Assembly: GCA_958422185.1 (NCBI GenBank)
Contig: CATZNW010000018.1
Coordinates: forward strand, 1-48,715
Direction: 5' to 3'
DNA length: 48,715 nucleotides
Source: an uncultured Clostridium sp.
GTDB taxonomy: Bacteria; Bacillota; Clostridia; Oscillospirales; Acutalibacteraceae
Shown here piece after piece: positions 1-8,198 of the stretch. The stretch's first letter is position 1; the number at the start of each line of letters is the position of its first letter. A model generated the notes under the pieces. That model was not told the DNA's origin, searched no databases, and saw nothing but the letters and a program-made list of their open reading frames with translations. A program made the translations under genes and the position numbers.

Positions 1-22
1 GGTCGACGCTGACACCTCCTTT

Positions 23-56
23 GATCCTCACTCACTTGAGTGAGGATCTTTTTTTT
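23..56 (+). terminator. Rho-independent terminator of a gene left of the window
   Basis: An 11-bp perfect stem (GATCCTCACTC pairing with GAGTGAGGATC, loop ACTT) is followed by eight T residues. It must end a transcript that enters from the left edge. The first 22 bases are too few to say which gene that is. Confidence 0.85.
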
Positions 57-91
57 GCGCTTTTTTCGGATACTTCTATTAATACGCATAA

Positions 92-131
92 AAATAAACG
101 CTCCGATTAAATCAAATTGGAGCGTTTATTT
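92..131. terminator. Bidirectional terminator at the end of the first XRE gene
   Basis: A 13-bp perfect stem (AAATAAACGCTCC with GGAGCGTTTATTT, 14-base loop) is flanked by A/T-rich tails on both sides. One arm overlaps the TAA stop of the XRE gene on the minus strand. Confidence 0.75.
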
Positions 132-341
132 TATTTCCTTGCTGTCTGAGAGTCCTAAAATGTAATCTGCGCTTACATTATAGTATTTGCAAAGCGCAAT
201 AAGTATGTCTGACGGGATGTCCCTAAGTCCGGTTTCGTACCGGTAATATTGAGGTTGTTTCATTCCCAAATATTCGGCTATTTCTTTTTGCGTTTTATCA
301 TTATCCTCTCGCAGGTCCCTTAAACGTCTATAATATGCCAT
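126..341 (-). CDS. Small XRE-family HTH transcriptional regulator (71 aa)
   Basis: This protein is almost entirely one lambda-repressor-like helix-turn-helix (Cro/C1 type). The recognition region reads QKEIAEYLGMKQPQYYRYETG and the C-terminal helices contain PSDILIALCKYYNVSADYILGL. No ligand or dimerisation domain follows. Two adjacent Met codons (344 and 341) could start it. The second is chosen because AGGTG lies 7 bases upstream of it. It is divergent from a lipoprotein gene, and two 16-bp dyads lie between them, so it probably represses itself and the lipoprotein (inference). It is a clear paralogue of the XRE protein at 8199-8411. Both share the RxLRDLREDxD start and the YYxVSxDYxxGxS end, but their operators differ. 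Confidence 0.9.
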   Translation of the reverse strand: MAYYRRLRDLREDNDKTQKEIAEYLGMKQPQYYRYETGLRDIPSDILIALCKYYNVSADYILGLSDSKEIK

Positions 342-353
342 CATGTTTCACCT

Positions 354-369
354 ATAACTGAACGGTTAT
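354..369. promoter_or_regulatory. Putative XRE operator 1 (ATAAC-dyad)
   Basis: ATAACTGAACGGTTAT is an imperfect palindrome of the form ATAACYnnnnRGTTAT. It touches the -35 box of the lipoprotein promoter and lies just upstream of the XRE start codon. Its match to the second dyad at 408-423 supports a shared regulator, by inference the adjacent XRE protein. Confidence 0.65.
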
Positions 370-397
370 TGACATATTACCATAAATATGATATTAT
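369..397 (+). promoter_or_regulatory. Sigma-A promoter of the lipoprotein gene
   Basis: TTGACA at 369-374 and TATTAT at 392-397 are separated by 17 bases, predicting transcription from about 404. The -35 box abuts operator 1, and operator 2 covers the start of the transcript. Repressor on either dyad should block initiation. Confidence 0.8.
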
Positions 398-407
398 TTA
401 ATAAATA

Positions 408-423
408 ATAACCAAATGGTTAT
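408..423. promoter_or_regulatory. Putative XRE operator 2 (ATAAC-dyad)
   Basis: ATAACCAAATGGTTAT is a dyad with 6-bp perfect arms and the same half-site as 354-369. The two dyad centres are 54 bp apart. It lies immediately downstream of the predicted start point of the plus-strand transcript and upstream of the minus-strand XRE gene. Confidence 0.65.
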
Positions 424-442
424 AGACGCGAGAGGAATAGTT

Positions 443-1810
443 ATGAGAAAGCATAAAAAGATTTTGCCGGTGCTGTTGTTATTATTATGTGCTTTTTTAT
501 CTGCTTGCAGTAATGGCATGCAAATAAACCAGTCGGGTAGTTTTATGAATGAATTTAACAGTAAAGATAACATTTCTTTGTGTACACGAATTTATGATAA
601 TGCTTTGTATTATATTAAACCTGATGCTGACGATACCTCGAATATTGATGTTCCGAATTTTAATGATATTTATAGGTATGATCTAAACACGAATACGGAA
701 CAGTGCATTTTCAGCGGCGATGAAATTGATGTTGATGTTGAAATGTATTTTTATTCTGAAAATTTATTTTTCTTAAATCGTGATACTGCCGGAGTTGAAG
801 AAGACGGCTATTCTGTCATTAAAATTCCGCTTGATACCTTTCAGTATGAGCAATTTTACTTAGATGATATTTTTTCCTCATTGCTTGAACTACCAAGCGA
901 AGAAATAGTTTTTTCTGACAGTTTGGAATTGGATAGATTAAAATTAGACGGTTATGAAAATTTCCCTGCTGATTTTAATGCTGTTTTAGGCTGTGAGTTT
1001 TATGGTGTATCAGATAATAAAGCGGTATTAGTATGTAATTTTGTTAAAGATTCACTCTATTATTCTGATGTTGTGCTTTATGATTTAAAAACCGGTGATA
1101 TTCAACAACTTACGCAACTTTTGCCGGCGAAGCAAAATGATTTTGGCGTGAGCAAAATTGATGATATTTTTTATTTTTACCCGTTTTCCGTAACAGACAA
1201 CGAAATTTTATTAATGCGGCAAAGCAGTTATTCTGAGAATTTTGGTTTTTACCAGTATAAAAATGAAAGGCTTGAAAAAATTGAAGATTCTGAAAACATA
1301 GGGTACCCGCTTTTTGCGAGCGGCGGATACATATATTATATTTCACACAGTGACGGAACCTTTATAACAGATGAAGGGAAAAAATATCCTGCGTTTTCGT
1401 ATATCAACAAAGTTAAAATCAACGATTTAAGTGATGATACAGTTGTTGATGAATTAGAAGGTTTTGTTTATCCTATAAATCACAATGATGTAAAGACTTT
1501 GGGCTGTGTTAATACAGATTCCAATACAGTTTATTATCTGGTTAACAATAAAGGCGAAGTTTTACAAACACTGCCGAAAGATGATTTGTTTGCAAGGGAA
1601 GGGCGAATAGTAAACGATTATTTTCAGATGTTTTCTGATGGAAATACAATAATATATTTGTATAATTGCGAAGAGCATTTAGGATTACCAAGTGAAAACA
1701 GATGGACGGCGGTAACGGAATGTTATAAAACAGATACAAGAAACAATGAACCAATACTCCTTTTTTCCCAGAACACGGAAGAATATGAAAATAATTCGTT
1801 TTATTTTTAA
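443..1810 (+). CDS. Lipoprotein of unknown function, probable beta-propeller (455 aa)
   Basis: The N-terminus is a typical lipoprotein signal: basic MRKHKK, a Leu-rich stretch, then the lipobox LSAC at about residues 20-23, so the mature protein should be anchored to the outer face of the membrane by its Cys. The rest has recurring strands with aromatic-rich motifs such as ALYYIKPD, YYISHSDG and VYYLVNNKG about 50-60 residues apart. This suggests a DUF5050/WD-like propeller, but no catalytic motif is seen. An in-frame ATG at 416 is rejected because it lies inside operator 2 and lacks a ribosome site; AGAGGA at 431-436 is spaced correctly for 443. It is divergent from the small XRE regulator, which probably controls it. 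The gene is markedly more AT-rich than most of the window. The family is not recognised with certainty. Confidence 0.8.
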   Translation: MRKHKKILPVLLLLLCAFLSACSNGMQINQSGSFMNEFNSKDNISLCTRIYDNALYYIKPDADDTSNIDVPNFNDIYRYDLNTNTEQCIFSGDEIDVDVEMYFYSENLFFLNRDTAGVEEDGYSVIKIPLDTFQYEQFYLDDIFSSLLELPSEEIVFSDSLELDRLKLDGYENFPADFNAVLGCEFYGVSDNKAVLVCNFVKDSLYYSDVVLYDLKTGDIQQLTQLLPAKQNDFGVSKIDDIFYFYPFSVTDNEILLMRQSSYSENFGFYQYKNERLEKIEDSENIGYPLFASGGYIYYISHSDGTFITDEGKKYPAFSYINKVKINDLSDDTVVDELEGFVYPINHNDVKTLGCVNTDSNTVYYLVNNKGEVLQTLPKDDLFAREGRIVNDYFQMFSDGNTIIYLYNCEEHLGLPSENRWTAVTECYKTDTRNNEPILLFSQNTEEYENNSFYF

Positions 1811-1902
1811 AGAGTTTAGTTATTGATATTCAGTTGTTTATTATTTAAATTCTATGCTGTGCTATTGGTCTATAGTATTATAATTAACTGTTTATTTTCT
1901 TA

Positions 1903-1932
1903 TTGACTCGTATTTACGTTGAATGCTATAAT
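1903..1932 (+). promoter_or_regulatory. Promoter of the alpha-L-fucosidase gene
   Basis: TTGACT (1903-1908), an 18-base spacer and TATAAT (1927-1932) with an extended TGC just before the -10. It lies 30 bp upstream of the start codon. No operator-like dyad is evident around it. Confidence 0.7.
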
Positions 1933-1961
1933 TAGGCATAACAATATACAGGAGTTGAGAA

Positions 1962-3440
1962 ATGAAAAAAGAAACATACCTTGAATTAATTGAAAATGTT
2001 ATTCAAAACGGAAAATACAAAGACAACTGGCAATCCCTTTCCGGACATAAAACACCAGAGTGGTTTTCTGATTCGAAATTTGGGATCTTTATTCATTTCG
2101 GGGTATACAGCGTTCCCGAGTTTGGCAATGAGTGGTACCCGAGGACCATGTATGATAAAAATCACAGAGAGTATGAACATCATATTCAAGCTTACGGACC
2201 GCAGAATGAATTCGGATATAAAGATTTTATACCTATGTTTAAAGCGGAAAAATTTAATGCGGACGAATGGATCGCATTATTTAAGAATGCCGGTGCGAAA
2301 TATATTATGCCTGTCGCAGAGCACCATGACGGGTTTGCAATGTATGATACAGAACTGAATCGTTGGAACGCTAAAAATATGGGCCCCTGCCGGGATATTG
2401 TCGGCGAGTTGAAAAGCGCCTGCAATAAAAACGATCTGATATTTTGCGCCTCTTCCCACAGAGCTGAGCATTATTTCTTTTTGAATATGGGCAGAACATT
2501 TGACAGTGATGTAAACGATGAAAAGTGCGCTGATTTTTATGGCCCAGCATATTACTGCCCGGAATGGGACAGCGATACGATGCACGGAACAACTGCCGAT
2601 ACATATTCTTTAGGCCCTTCAGAGGAATATCTTGAGGATTGGCTCGTTCGAACATGTGAGATCATAGATAAATATAGACCGTGCATTTTGTATTTTGACT
2701 GGTGGATACATAACCGCGCGTTTAAACCGTATTTAAAGAAACTTGCGGCCTATTATTATAACAGGGCAGACGAGTGGAAACAGGAAGTTACAATAAATTA
2801 TAAGCATGAAGCATTCCCGCCGAATGTTGCAACTTTTGACGTAGAACGCGGCGCCCTGACAGATATTTCCCCTGTGCCGTGGCAGACGGATACCGCAATA
2901 GGAATGCACTCATGGGGCTATGTTGCTGATAACGAATATAAAAGCGCAAATAAGATCATCTGCGATCTGATAGATATAGTAAGCAAAAACGGTAATCTGC
3001 TGTTGAATGTGGGGCCCAAGGCGGACGGTACGGTCTGCCCTGAAGAAGCAAAAGTGCTGCTTGATATCGGAAGCTGGCTCGGGAAAAACGGCGAGGGAAT
3101 CTATGGCACAACGTTCTGGAAAAAGTTCGGCGAAGGAGATGTCAATGTAAACGAAGGCTTTTTTAAGGATAATAACGAAATGCAGTATACAAGCGCCGAT
3201 TTCAGGTTTACATATAAAAACGGCTTCGTTTACGCATTTCAAATGCGGCCGGACGGAAAAGATGTGACTATAAGTGCTTTCGCAAAGCGTGTTCAGCACG
3301 ATTTTTTAGTAAAAAGTGTTCTGCTTTTATCAACAGGGGAGGAACTGACATTTAAAAGGGATAAAGATGCTATGCGGATCAGGGCAAATGAATCTTTCGT
3401 TTCAGATAGACCGCTGTGCTTCAAAATTGAAATTGAGTAG
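1962..3440 (+). CDS. GH29 alpha-L-fucosidase, cytoplasmic (492 aa)
   Basis: It should release terminal L-fucose from oligosaccharides. The N-terminal half has GH29 hallmarks: WFSDSKFGIFIHFG near residue 34, YIMPVAEHHDGFAMYD near 114, and CILYFDWW near 241, where D246 is the expected catalytic nucleophile. A motif SKNGNLLLNVGPKADG closes the barrel, and a beta-rich C-terminal domain follows. Length is normal for the family. There is no signal peptide, so imported fuco-oligosaccharides are the likely substrates. The ribosome site AGGAG lies 7 bases before ATG. It has its own promoter and a terminator at 3445-3483, and no transporter or fucose catabolic genes adjoin it. GH29 members differ in linkage preference, which cannot be read here. 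Confidence 0.93.
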   Translation: MKKETYLELIENVIQNGKYKDNWQSLSGHKTPEWFSDSKFGIFIHFGVYSVPEFGNEWYPRTMYDKNHREYEHHIQAYGPQNEFGYKDFIPMFKAEKFNADEWIALFKNAGAKYIMPVAEHHDGFAMYDTELNRWNAKNMGPCRDIVGELKSACNKNDLIFCASSHRAEHYFFLNMGRTFDSDVNDEKCADFYGPAYYCPEWDSDTMHGTTADTYSLGPSEEYLEDWLVRTCEIIDKYRPCILYFDWWIHNRAFKPYLKKLAAYYYNRADEWKQEVTINYKHEAFPPNVATFDVERGALTDISPVPWQTDTAIGMHSWGYVADNEYKSANKIICDLIDIVSKNGNLLLNVGPKADGTVCPEEAKVLLDIGSWLGKNGEGIYGTTFWKKFGEGDVNVNEGFFKDNNEMQYTSADFRFTYKNGFVYAFQMRPDGKDVTISAFAKRVQHDFLVKSVLLLSTGEELTFKRDKDAMRIRANESFVSDRPLCFKIEIE

Positions 3441-3444
3441 TAAA

Positions 3445-3483
3445 AAACCACCCGTTCAGATACAGTTCTGAACCGGTGGTTTT
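3445..3483. terminator. Bidirectional terminator between fucosidase and the next minus-strand gene
   Basis: A 16-bp stem with one mismatch begins AAACCACC and ends GGTGGTTT, with loop TACAGT. A-run and T-run lie on opposite sides, so it can serve both convergent genes. Confidence 0.85.
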
Positions 3484-3520
3484 ATTTATCACCAACTTAA
3501 CTCTGAGAGCAATAATATGA

Positions 3521-4243
3521 TCAGGAAAGTTTTCCCGTTAGATCCGCATAGTTATTATAAAGCTCCTCGGTGCGGAAAATGATTTTGCCGTCCTCCAAAT
3601 ACCAGTTGTCTTTGTTTTCGCCCAGAAAATCAAAGATATCGTTAAGCACTGCAAGATCGGAAAGATTTGAATCAATCGACGAAACAAACTGATCCGGATC
3701 TTCTCCGGAAGTTTTGTGTGCGCTTAAAATAGTGTCATACATTTCTTTGTATTTTCCTTCGAGCCCGGCACGCTGGGAGTAGGAGTCAACAGCGTTTGCA
3801 GTGACCATTTCGGTATATTTTTCCTTATCTGTTTCTAAGCGGGTGATCAGTTCTTCCGCTGTTTTTCTTGAATTATCAAACGCGGGACCGTCCTGCTCAA
3901 TATTATTAGGGGAAAGAAATGTGCTGAAAGCTTCGTCTCCGGCGGCGTCTGTTGCGTCATAAACGATTGCATAAAGATCCGTCATGTAATTTTTAAAAGC
4001 GTCCTCGACCTGCCCGTATTTACCGCCTGAAACACGCCTTTCAAGCAGTTCGTTTAATTTCTCCCGGTCGATATTAGCGGTATATTCCTGGTTTGTCAGT
4101 TCGTTTATTTGCGAAACCTCGGCCATAACGTCGTTGAACTGATCGGTCTGCTTTTGCATGATAAGCGCAAAAGCACCGGCAACAGCGGCGATCAGAATAA
4201 AAACAGTGACTACGACAATTGTGATTTTTTTCTTTTTGCTCAT
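3521..4243 (-). CDS. Membrane-anchored protein of unknown function (240 aa)
   Basis: After MSKKKK comes a single hydrophobic helix of about 24 residues (IVVVTVFILIAAVAGAFALI), then an Asp/Glu-rich, mostly helical extracytoplasmic part with possible coiled-coil stretches. There is no lipobox and no catalytic motif. The upstream in-frame Met (4273) is rejected because a GGAAAGG ribosome site precedes ATG at 4243. It follows the two exporter genes on the same strand, but has its own promoter inside the short gap (4358-4386). It may be only loosely linked to the exporter. The family is not recognised. Confidence 0.75.
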   Translation of the reverse strand: MSKKKKITIVVVTVFILIAAVAGAFALIMQKQTDQFNDVMAEVSQINELTNQEYTANIDREKLNELLERRVSGGKYGQVEDAFKNYMTDLYAIVYDATDAAGDEAFSTFLSPNNIEQDGPAFDNSRKTAEELITRLETDKEKYTEMVTANAVDSYSQRAGLEGKYKEMYDTILSAHKTSGEDPDQFVSSIDSNLSDLAVLNDIFDFLGENKDNWYLEDGKIIFRTEELYNNYADLTGKLS

Positions 4244-4357
4244 GTTTTGCTGCCTTTCCGCCCGCAGTGCCAATATATCTAACGCGCAGCGGGCCGGCGC
4301 GTCTTTATTGTTCAGGGGACCGGCAACGTATGGCAGATCCCCGCTGCCTATAATTTA

Positions 4358-4386
4358 ATTATATACTATGCGTCGGATTTTGTCTA
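4358..4386 (-). promoter_or_regulatory. Promoter of the membrane-anchored protein gene
   Basis: Read on the minus strand: TAGACA (4386-4381), 17 bases, TATAAT (4363-4358). It begins within 10 bp of the stop codon of the upstream ABC gene. No terminator separates the two, so read-through is also possible. The transcript would have a GC-rich leader of about 105 bases. Confidence 0.65.
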
Positions 4387-4393
4387 TATAGAT

Positions 4394-6214
4394 TTAATTG
4401 AGGTAATATTCGGCCTGGGCATGCCATAATTCAGAGTATCTGCCCCCGCTTTCAAGCAGTTCGGCGTGTGTTCCCGTCTGCACAAGTTCAGCCTTGTCAA
4501 ACACGGCTATCCTGTTACAGAAAACACAGCTGGAAAGACGGTGCGAAATATAAATTGCCGTCTTGTTATTTACAAAGGTGTTGAAACGGCTGTAAATCTC
4601 GTTCTCGGCAATCGGATCAAGGGCCGCAGTCGGTTCGTCAAGCACAACTATCGGCGCATCTTTGTAAAGCGCCCTTGCCAGCGCAAGTTTCTGCGCTTCG
4701 CCGCCGGAGATTTCAACACCGTTTTTATCCGTATCTTTATACAGAGTGGTATTCTCTTTTTCGTTCATACGCAGTATGCGGTCCAAAATATCTGCTTTTT
4801 CAAGGCATGAATAGAGCATTTCACGGTCCGGATCGTCACAGCAGGCTACGTTTTCCTGAACGCTGGCGGAGAACAGACTGAAATCCTGAAAAACGACCGA
4901 ATAAAGCCCTGTAAGGCTTTCTTTACTGTATTCTTTGATATTCCTGCCGTTTATGAGTATCTCGCCTTCAGTAACATCGTAAAGTCTGCACATCAGCTTT
5001 ATAAAGGTGGTCTTACCGCTGCCGTTGCGTCCTACTACGGCAAGGTGCTCACCATGGTTAATTTTTAAATTTACGTTTTTTAAGGCGTATTTTTCACTGC
5101 CCGGGTATCTGAAAGATACGTTTCGAAATTCTATATCCAATCTGCCGCTGTCCGGTGTTTTGCTGCCGTATCTCATTTTGCTTTCGGTCGTGGTTATTTT
5201 GAAATAATATTCGGCAAGCGGGCACATTTCCGCTGTTTTTCCTATCGTGTTTGCCATTTTTATAACTGCCGCTATGATCTGCATAAAAGTGCCGCTGTAC
5301 AGCACCAGCTCGCTTGTGCCGTAAAGCCCGAAAAGCCCTTTAACGCCTATAAAAAGATAAATGCCGAACCCCAACAGTGCGCCGAGCAGGGCAACGGTAG
5401 AACTGGTTGCCGCAGAGCGGCGGGAGGCCCTTTTTAAAAGCGCTTCGCCGTCTGTCAGCAGAGTGTCCGCAGCGCAGGATCTTATCATCTCCTGCTCCTT
5501 ATACAGACGGATCTCCTTTCCCGTCTTGTAATCGTCAAACATCTTAAGAAAGTACATAAAAAACTTGTCCAGCTTAGAATACTCATCGTTTGCTTTGAAC
5601 CAGAGTTTGTTCATATATGTGCTGAGCAGCAGGATGATCACTGCCATAACGGCAATACAGATTATAATTACTATTAAAAATATCGGTTTTTCAAAAAAAC
5701 TCTCGCCTGTCTGCGTAAATCCTATTTTAAAAAGAGGCATTAAAGAGACAACAGAGATCCCAAGCATTATGAGACCGGTGATGAAATCACGCGCCATCCA
5801 GGAAAACTGAGTAAAGGCGGAACCGACCCTGTCCTGTGCCTCGGTATGTTTGTGAATCAGTTCCTTGAATTCGTTGTTTTCAAGGGTCTCGTAATCTATT
5901 GAAAAAAGCCTGTCAGAGATGTTTTTCCTTTCTCTGCAATATAAAAGCCAGCGGTATGAATAGTAAAGGTTGTTTGTATAGTTGCTTACAAGCATCAGCG
6001 CAAAATTGATAGATACCGCAGAAACAATAAGCGTAACAAGCGTTTTGGTGTCCGCGCCGTTTTCAAGCCCGGCAATGATTTTTGAAGGAAAAATGATGTT
6101 AATAAACGGGAGCACGGCGCTTGTTACCGCCGTTGCAATGCTGCACGGCAGCATCCTTTTTTCAAGGCGGAACATCTCTTTAAAGGATCTTAAAACGATC
6201 TTAAAATTATTCAT
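4394..6214 (-). CDS. ABC exporter half-transporter B (permease-ATPase fusion, 606 aa)
   Basis: A type-I exporter half unit. Six hydrophobic segments cover about residues 20-330. The nucleotide-binding domain follows with Walker A GRNGSGKTT (near 396), signature ISGGEAQ, Walker B IVVLDEPTAALDP and a switch His in YISHRLSS. The catalytic Glu is present. Its ATG overlaps the end of the upstream half-transporter by 8 bp and lies 5 bases after AGGGGGTG, so translation is probably coupled and the two form a heterodimer. The family exports drugs, lipids or peptides; the substrate cannot be told from sequence. There is no C39 peptidase domain and no precursor peptide gene nearby. The divergent XRE regulator is the likely control. 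Confidence 0.92.
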   Translation of the reverse strand: MNNFKIVLRSFKEMFRLEKRMLPCSIATAVTSAVLPFINIIFPSKIIAGLENGADTKTLVTLIVSAVSINFALMLVSNYTNNLYYSYRWLLYCRERKNISDRLFSIDYETLENNEFKELIHKHTEAQDRVGSAFTQFSWMARDFITGLIMLGISVVSLMPLFKIGFTQTGESFFEKPIFLIVIIICIAVMAVIILLLSTYMNKLWFKANDEYSKLDKFFMYFLKMFDDYKTGKEIRLYKEQEMIRSCAADTLLTDGEALLKRASRRSAATSSTVALLGALLGFGIYLFIGVKGLFGLYGTSELVLYSGTFMQIIAAVIKMANTIGKTAEMCPLAEYYFKITTTESKMRYGSKTPDSGRLDIEFRNVSFRYPGSEKYALKNVNLKINHGEHLAVVGRNGSGKTTFIKLMCRLYDVTEGEILINGRNIKEYSKESLTGLYSVVFQDFSLFSASVQENVACCDDPDREMLYSCLEKADILDRILRMNEKENTTLYKDTDKNGVEISGGEAQKLALARALYKDAPIVVLDEPTAALDPIAENEIYSRFNTFVNNKTAIYISHRLSSCVFCNRIAVFDKAELVQTGTHAELLESGGRYSELWHAQAEYYLN

Positions 6215-7997
6215 ACCGCACCCCCTGCTCTTTGTAGTAATAACTTTGCAGACGGTACATTCTGTAATACCCGCCTCTCGCTGCCATCAATTCCTCATGT
6301 GTGCCGCTTTCCGTAATTTTACCGCCGGACAGAAAGAATATTCTGTCACAGAATCGGGTTGAAGATAGCCTGTGAGAGATAAAAAAGGATATTTTGCCCT
6401 GCGTCAGGCTGTTGTATTTTAGGTAAAGCTCGTTTTCCGCAATCGGATCAAGGGCTGCGGTGGGTTCGTCCAGTATAAGCACGGGCGCATTTTTAAAGAC
6501 CGCTTTTGCAAGCAGAAGCTTCTGCTTTTCGCCGCCTGAAAGATCCTCCGCGTCACGGTTGACTTCCTTTATCAGCTTCGTTTCCATTCCTTTCGGCAGC
6601 GCCTGTATTTTTTCATAAATACCTGCGGCTTTCAGTGCCGCGGCAACTTTATTTTCGTCATATTCCGTTCTGGCGGCAACGTTTTGCGCTATGCTAAGCG
6701 GCAAAAACGAATAATCCTGGAAAACGGGGGAAAACAGATTAAAATATTCATCCTTTTTATATTCCGCCGCATTTTCGCCGTTTATCAGAATCTCACCGTT
6801 ATCTGTTGAGTACAGACCGCAGAGCAGTTTTATGAGCGTAGTCTTTCCTGCTCCGTTTTCACCAACTACGGCAATATTTTCACCTTTGCTTATTTTGAAG
6901 GATATATTTTTTAGTGTGGGCTTATCCGCTGACGGATAAGTAAACGAAACATCTTTAAACTCTATCTCATCAACCTTTTTCGGTGCGTTTTTCCTGTTTT
7001 CGCTGCCGGTATCGGAACCTTCTTCAACAAATTCGCGGAAACGCCCGCATTCATTACTGTATCTTTCCAGTAATGACAGGGACTGAACAAGACTGACTAT
7101 CCAGTTTGAAAATCCCGTTATAATGCCAAAATAAAATATAAAATCTGAAACGGACAGCTGTCCCGTTGCCGCAAGATATGTGAGGTAAGCATAGGCGGCC
7201 GTTTCCCGCAGCAGATTTAATACGGCCCTGACCCCGCTTACCGCCAGATCGCATTTGGTGTAATAGGACACGATCTTTTCAATTCCCAAAACCAGTTGTG
7301 CCATCGCGGCAATAAACCTGTCTCCCAGGGAATAGATCTTTATGTCTTTACCGGCTGCAGTATTTTTGCTCAGATTATAGAAATAATTAAACTTGGTAAG
7401 AACCGTACTTTGCTTATCGCCGATTTTAAGCTCCGCTTTGTTAAGCAGGTGCAGGGCAACCGCTTCAACAGCGCAGGTTGCAAGAATAAGCAGAATGATC
7501 CTGAAATCGATTTTGTAAATGAGTGCTGCGGAAGTTATTATGCCGATCACACAGATGCACAGAAGATTCAGGATTTCAATAAAATTAACCGATCCGGAGT
7601 GATAACTTCTGTAAAAATCGCCTGCCCTCTGATTTTTCTCGCGTCCTTCAAGACTTTCAAGCCGAACGTAATCCGCGTTCAGATTTTTATCAAAGGCCAT
7701 CACGGCGTATCTCATTCTTATTATGCGTTCGCTGCCGAAAAGAAGCTCCTGCATAAAGGGAGCAAGCCATGTTGTTACCGCCACGAGTGCGCTGAGCGCC
7801 GCAACAGTTGCCGCAAGTTCGCCGATCGAAACCCGGTTGTTTATGCAGTCTATCATCGCTTTAGGTATGTATGCCGTAATGATTGGGTTAAGCACCTGCG
7901 CGGGCACTCTGATAAAAAAGTAAATCAGGCTCTTTTTATCCCACGCGATCCAGTTTTTTATCATATATACGGTGTTGTTTAACGTTTTGTTTTTCAT
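6207..7997 (-). CDS. ABC exporter half-transporter A (permease-ATPase fusion, 596 aa)
   Basis: The partner of the downstream gene. A membrane region is followed by an ATPase domain with Walker A GENGAGKTT, signature LSGGEKQ, Walker B VLILDEPTAALDP and the switch His in FISHRLSS. The catalytic Glu is intact, so neither half shows an obviously degenerate site. An in-frame GTG at 8015 is possible, but ATG at 7997 has GAGG 8 bases upstream and is preferred. It is first in a two-gene operon driven by a consensus promoter (8126-8154) with an XRE-type dyad in its spacer. The operon is probably silent until the repressor is relieved. A role in antimicrobial or toxic peptide export is plausible but unproven. 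Confidence 0.92.
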   Translation of the reverse strand: MKNKTLNNTVYMIKNWIAWDKKSLIYFFIRVPAQVLNPIITAYIPKAMIDCINNRVSIGELAATVAALSALVAVTTWLAPFMQELLFGSERIIRMRYAVMAFDKNLNADYVRLESLEGREKNQRAGDFYRSYHSGSVNFIEILNLLCICVIGIITSAALIYKIDFRIILLILATCAVEAVALHLLNKAELKIGDKQSTVLTKFNYFYNLSKNTAAGKDIKIYSLGDRFIAAMAQLVLGIEKIVSYYTKCDLAVSGVRAVLNLLRETAAYAYLTYLAATGQLSVSDFIFYFGIITGFSNWIVSLVQSLSLLERYSNECGRFREFVEEGSDTGSENRKNAPKKVDEIEFKDVSFTYPSADKPTLKNISFKISKGENIAVVGENGAGKTTLIKLLCGLYSTDNGEILINGENAAEYKKDEYFNLFSPVFQDYSFLPLSIAQNVAARTEYDENKVAAALKAAGIYEKIQALPKGMETKLIKEVNRDAEDLSGGEKQKLLLAKAVFKNAPVLILDEPTAALDPIAENELYLKYNSLTQGKISFFISHRLSSTRFCDRIFFLSGGKITESGTHEELMAARGGYYRMYRLQSYYYKEQGVRYE

Positions 7998-8125
7998 AGT
8001 GGTTTCCTCAATCACTGCAGCGCGGTGAATTTTAAACTCTTCTGGCGGATCTGCAATAAAACCGCTTTTACTTATTCAGACGTATAAAATATATGTATTG
8101 TCCGCAAAACAAGATTCCTAATTCT

Positions 8126-8154
8126 ATTATATGGGCACTGCCCATATTTGTCAA
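8126..8154 (-). promoter_or_regulatory. Consensus promoter of the ABC exporter operon
   Basis: Read on the minus strand: TTGACA (8154-8149), exactly 17 bases, TATAAT (8131-8126). It is a perfect match to the sigma-A consensus. The spacer is filled almost entirely by operator 1. Its -35 box overlaps the -35 box of the divergent XRE promoter. Confidence 0.88.
8129..8147. promoter_or_regulatory. XRE operator 1 (ATATGGG-dyad) inside the exporter promoter
   Basis: ATATGGGCACTGCCCATAT: 7-bp perfect arms and a 5-base centre. It fills the spacer of the exporter promoter and touches the -10 box. The second copy at 8154-8172 has identical arms, with centres 25 bp apart, which would put two repressor dimers in register if they bind cooperatively. 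Confidence 0.75.
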
Positions 8155-8175
8155 TATGGGAATTACCCATATTAT
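8148..8175 (+). promoter_or_regulatory. Promoter of the second XRE gene
   Basis: TTGTCA (8148-8153) is followed after 16 bases by TATTAT (8170-8175); reading ATTATA one base later gives a 17-base spacer. Operator 2 occupies the spacer. The -35 hexamer overlaps that of the exporter promoter on the opposite strand, so RNA polymerase cannot occupy both at once. Confidence 0.7.
8154..8172. promoter_or_regulatory. XRE operator 2 (ATATGGG-dyad) inside the XRE promoter
   Basis: ATATGGGAATTACCCATAT: the same 7-bp arms and 5-base centre as operator 1. It lies in the spacer of the XRE gene's own promoter, as expected for autoregulation. Confidence 0.75.
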
Positions 8176-8198
8176 ATAATTTGTTCGGGTGATTTTAT

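Noticed and set aside
13..22. Possible 16S rRNA 3' end, because CACCTCCTTT resembles the anti-Shine-Dalgarno end
   Set aside because: The preceding bases do not match the conserved GGCTGGAT that comes before it in 16S rRNA.
7296..7982. 228-codon open frame on the plus strand
   Set aside because: It is antisense to the ABC exporter gene and its translation looks like non-coding sequence rich in Cys, His and Arg.
6207..8015. Bacteriocin export cluster
   Set aside because: The exporter halves lack a C39 peptidase domain and no double-glycine precursor or modification gene is nearby.
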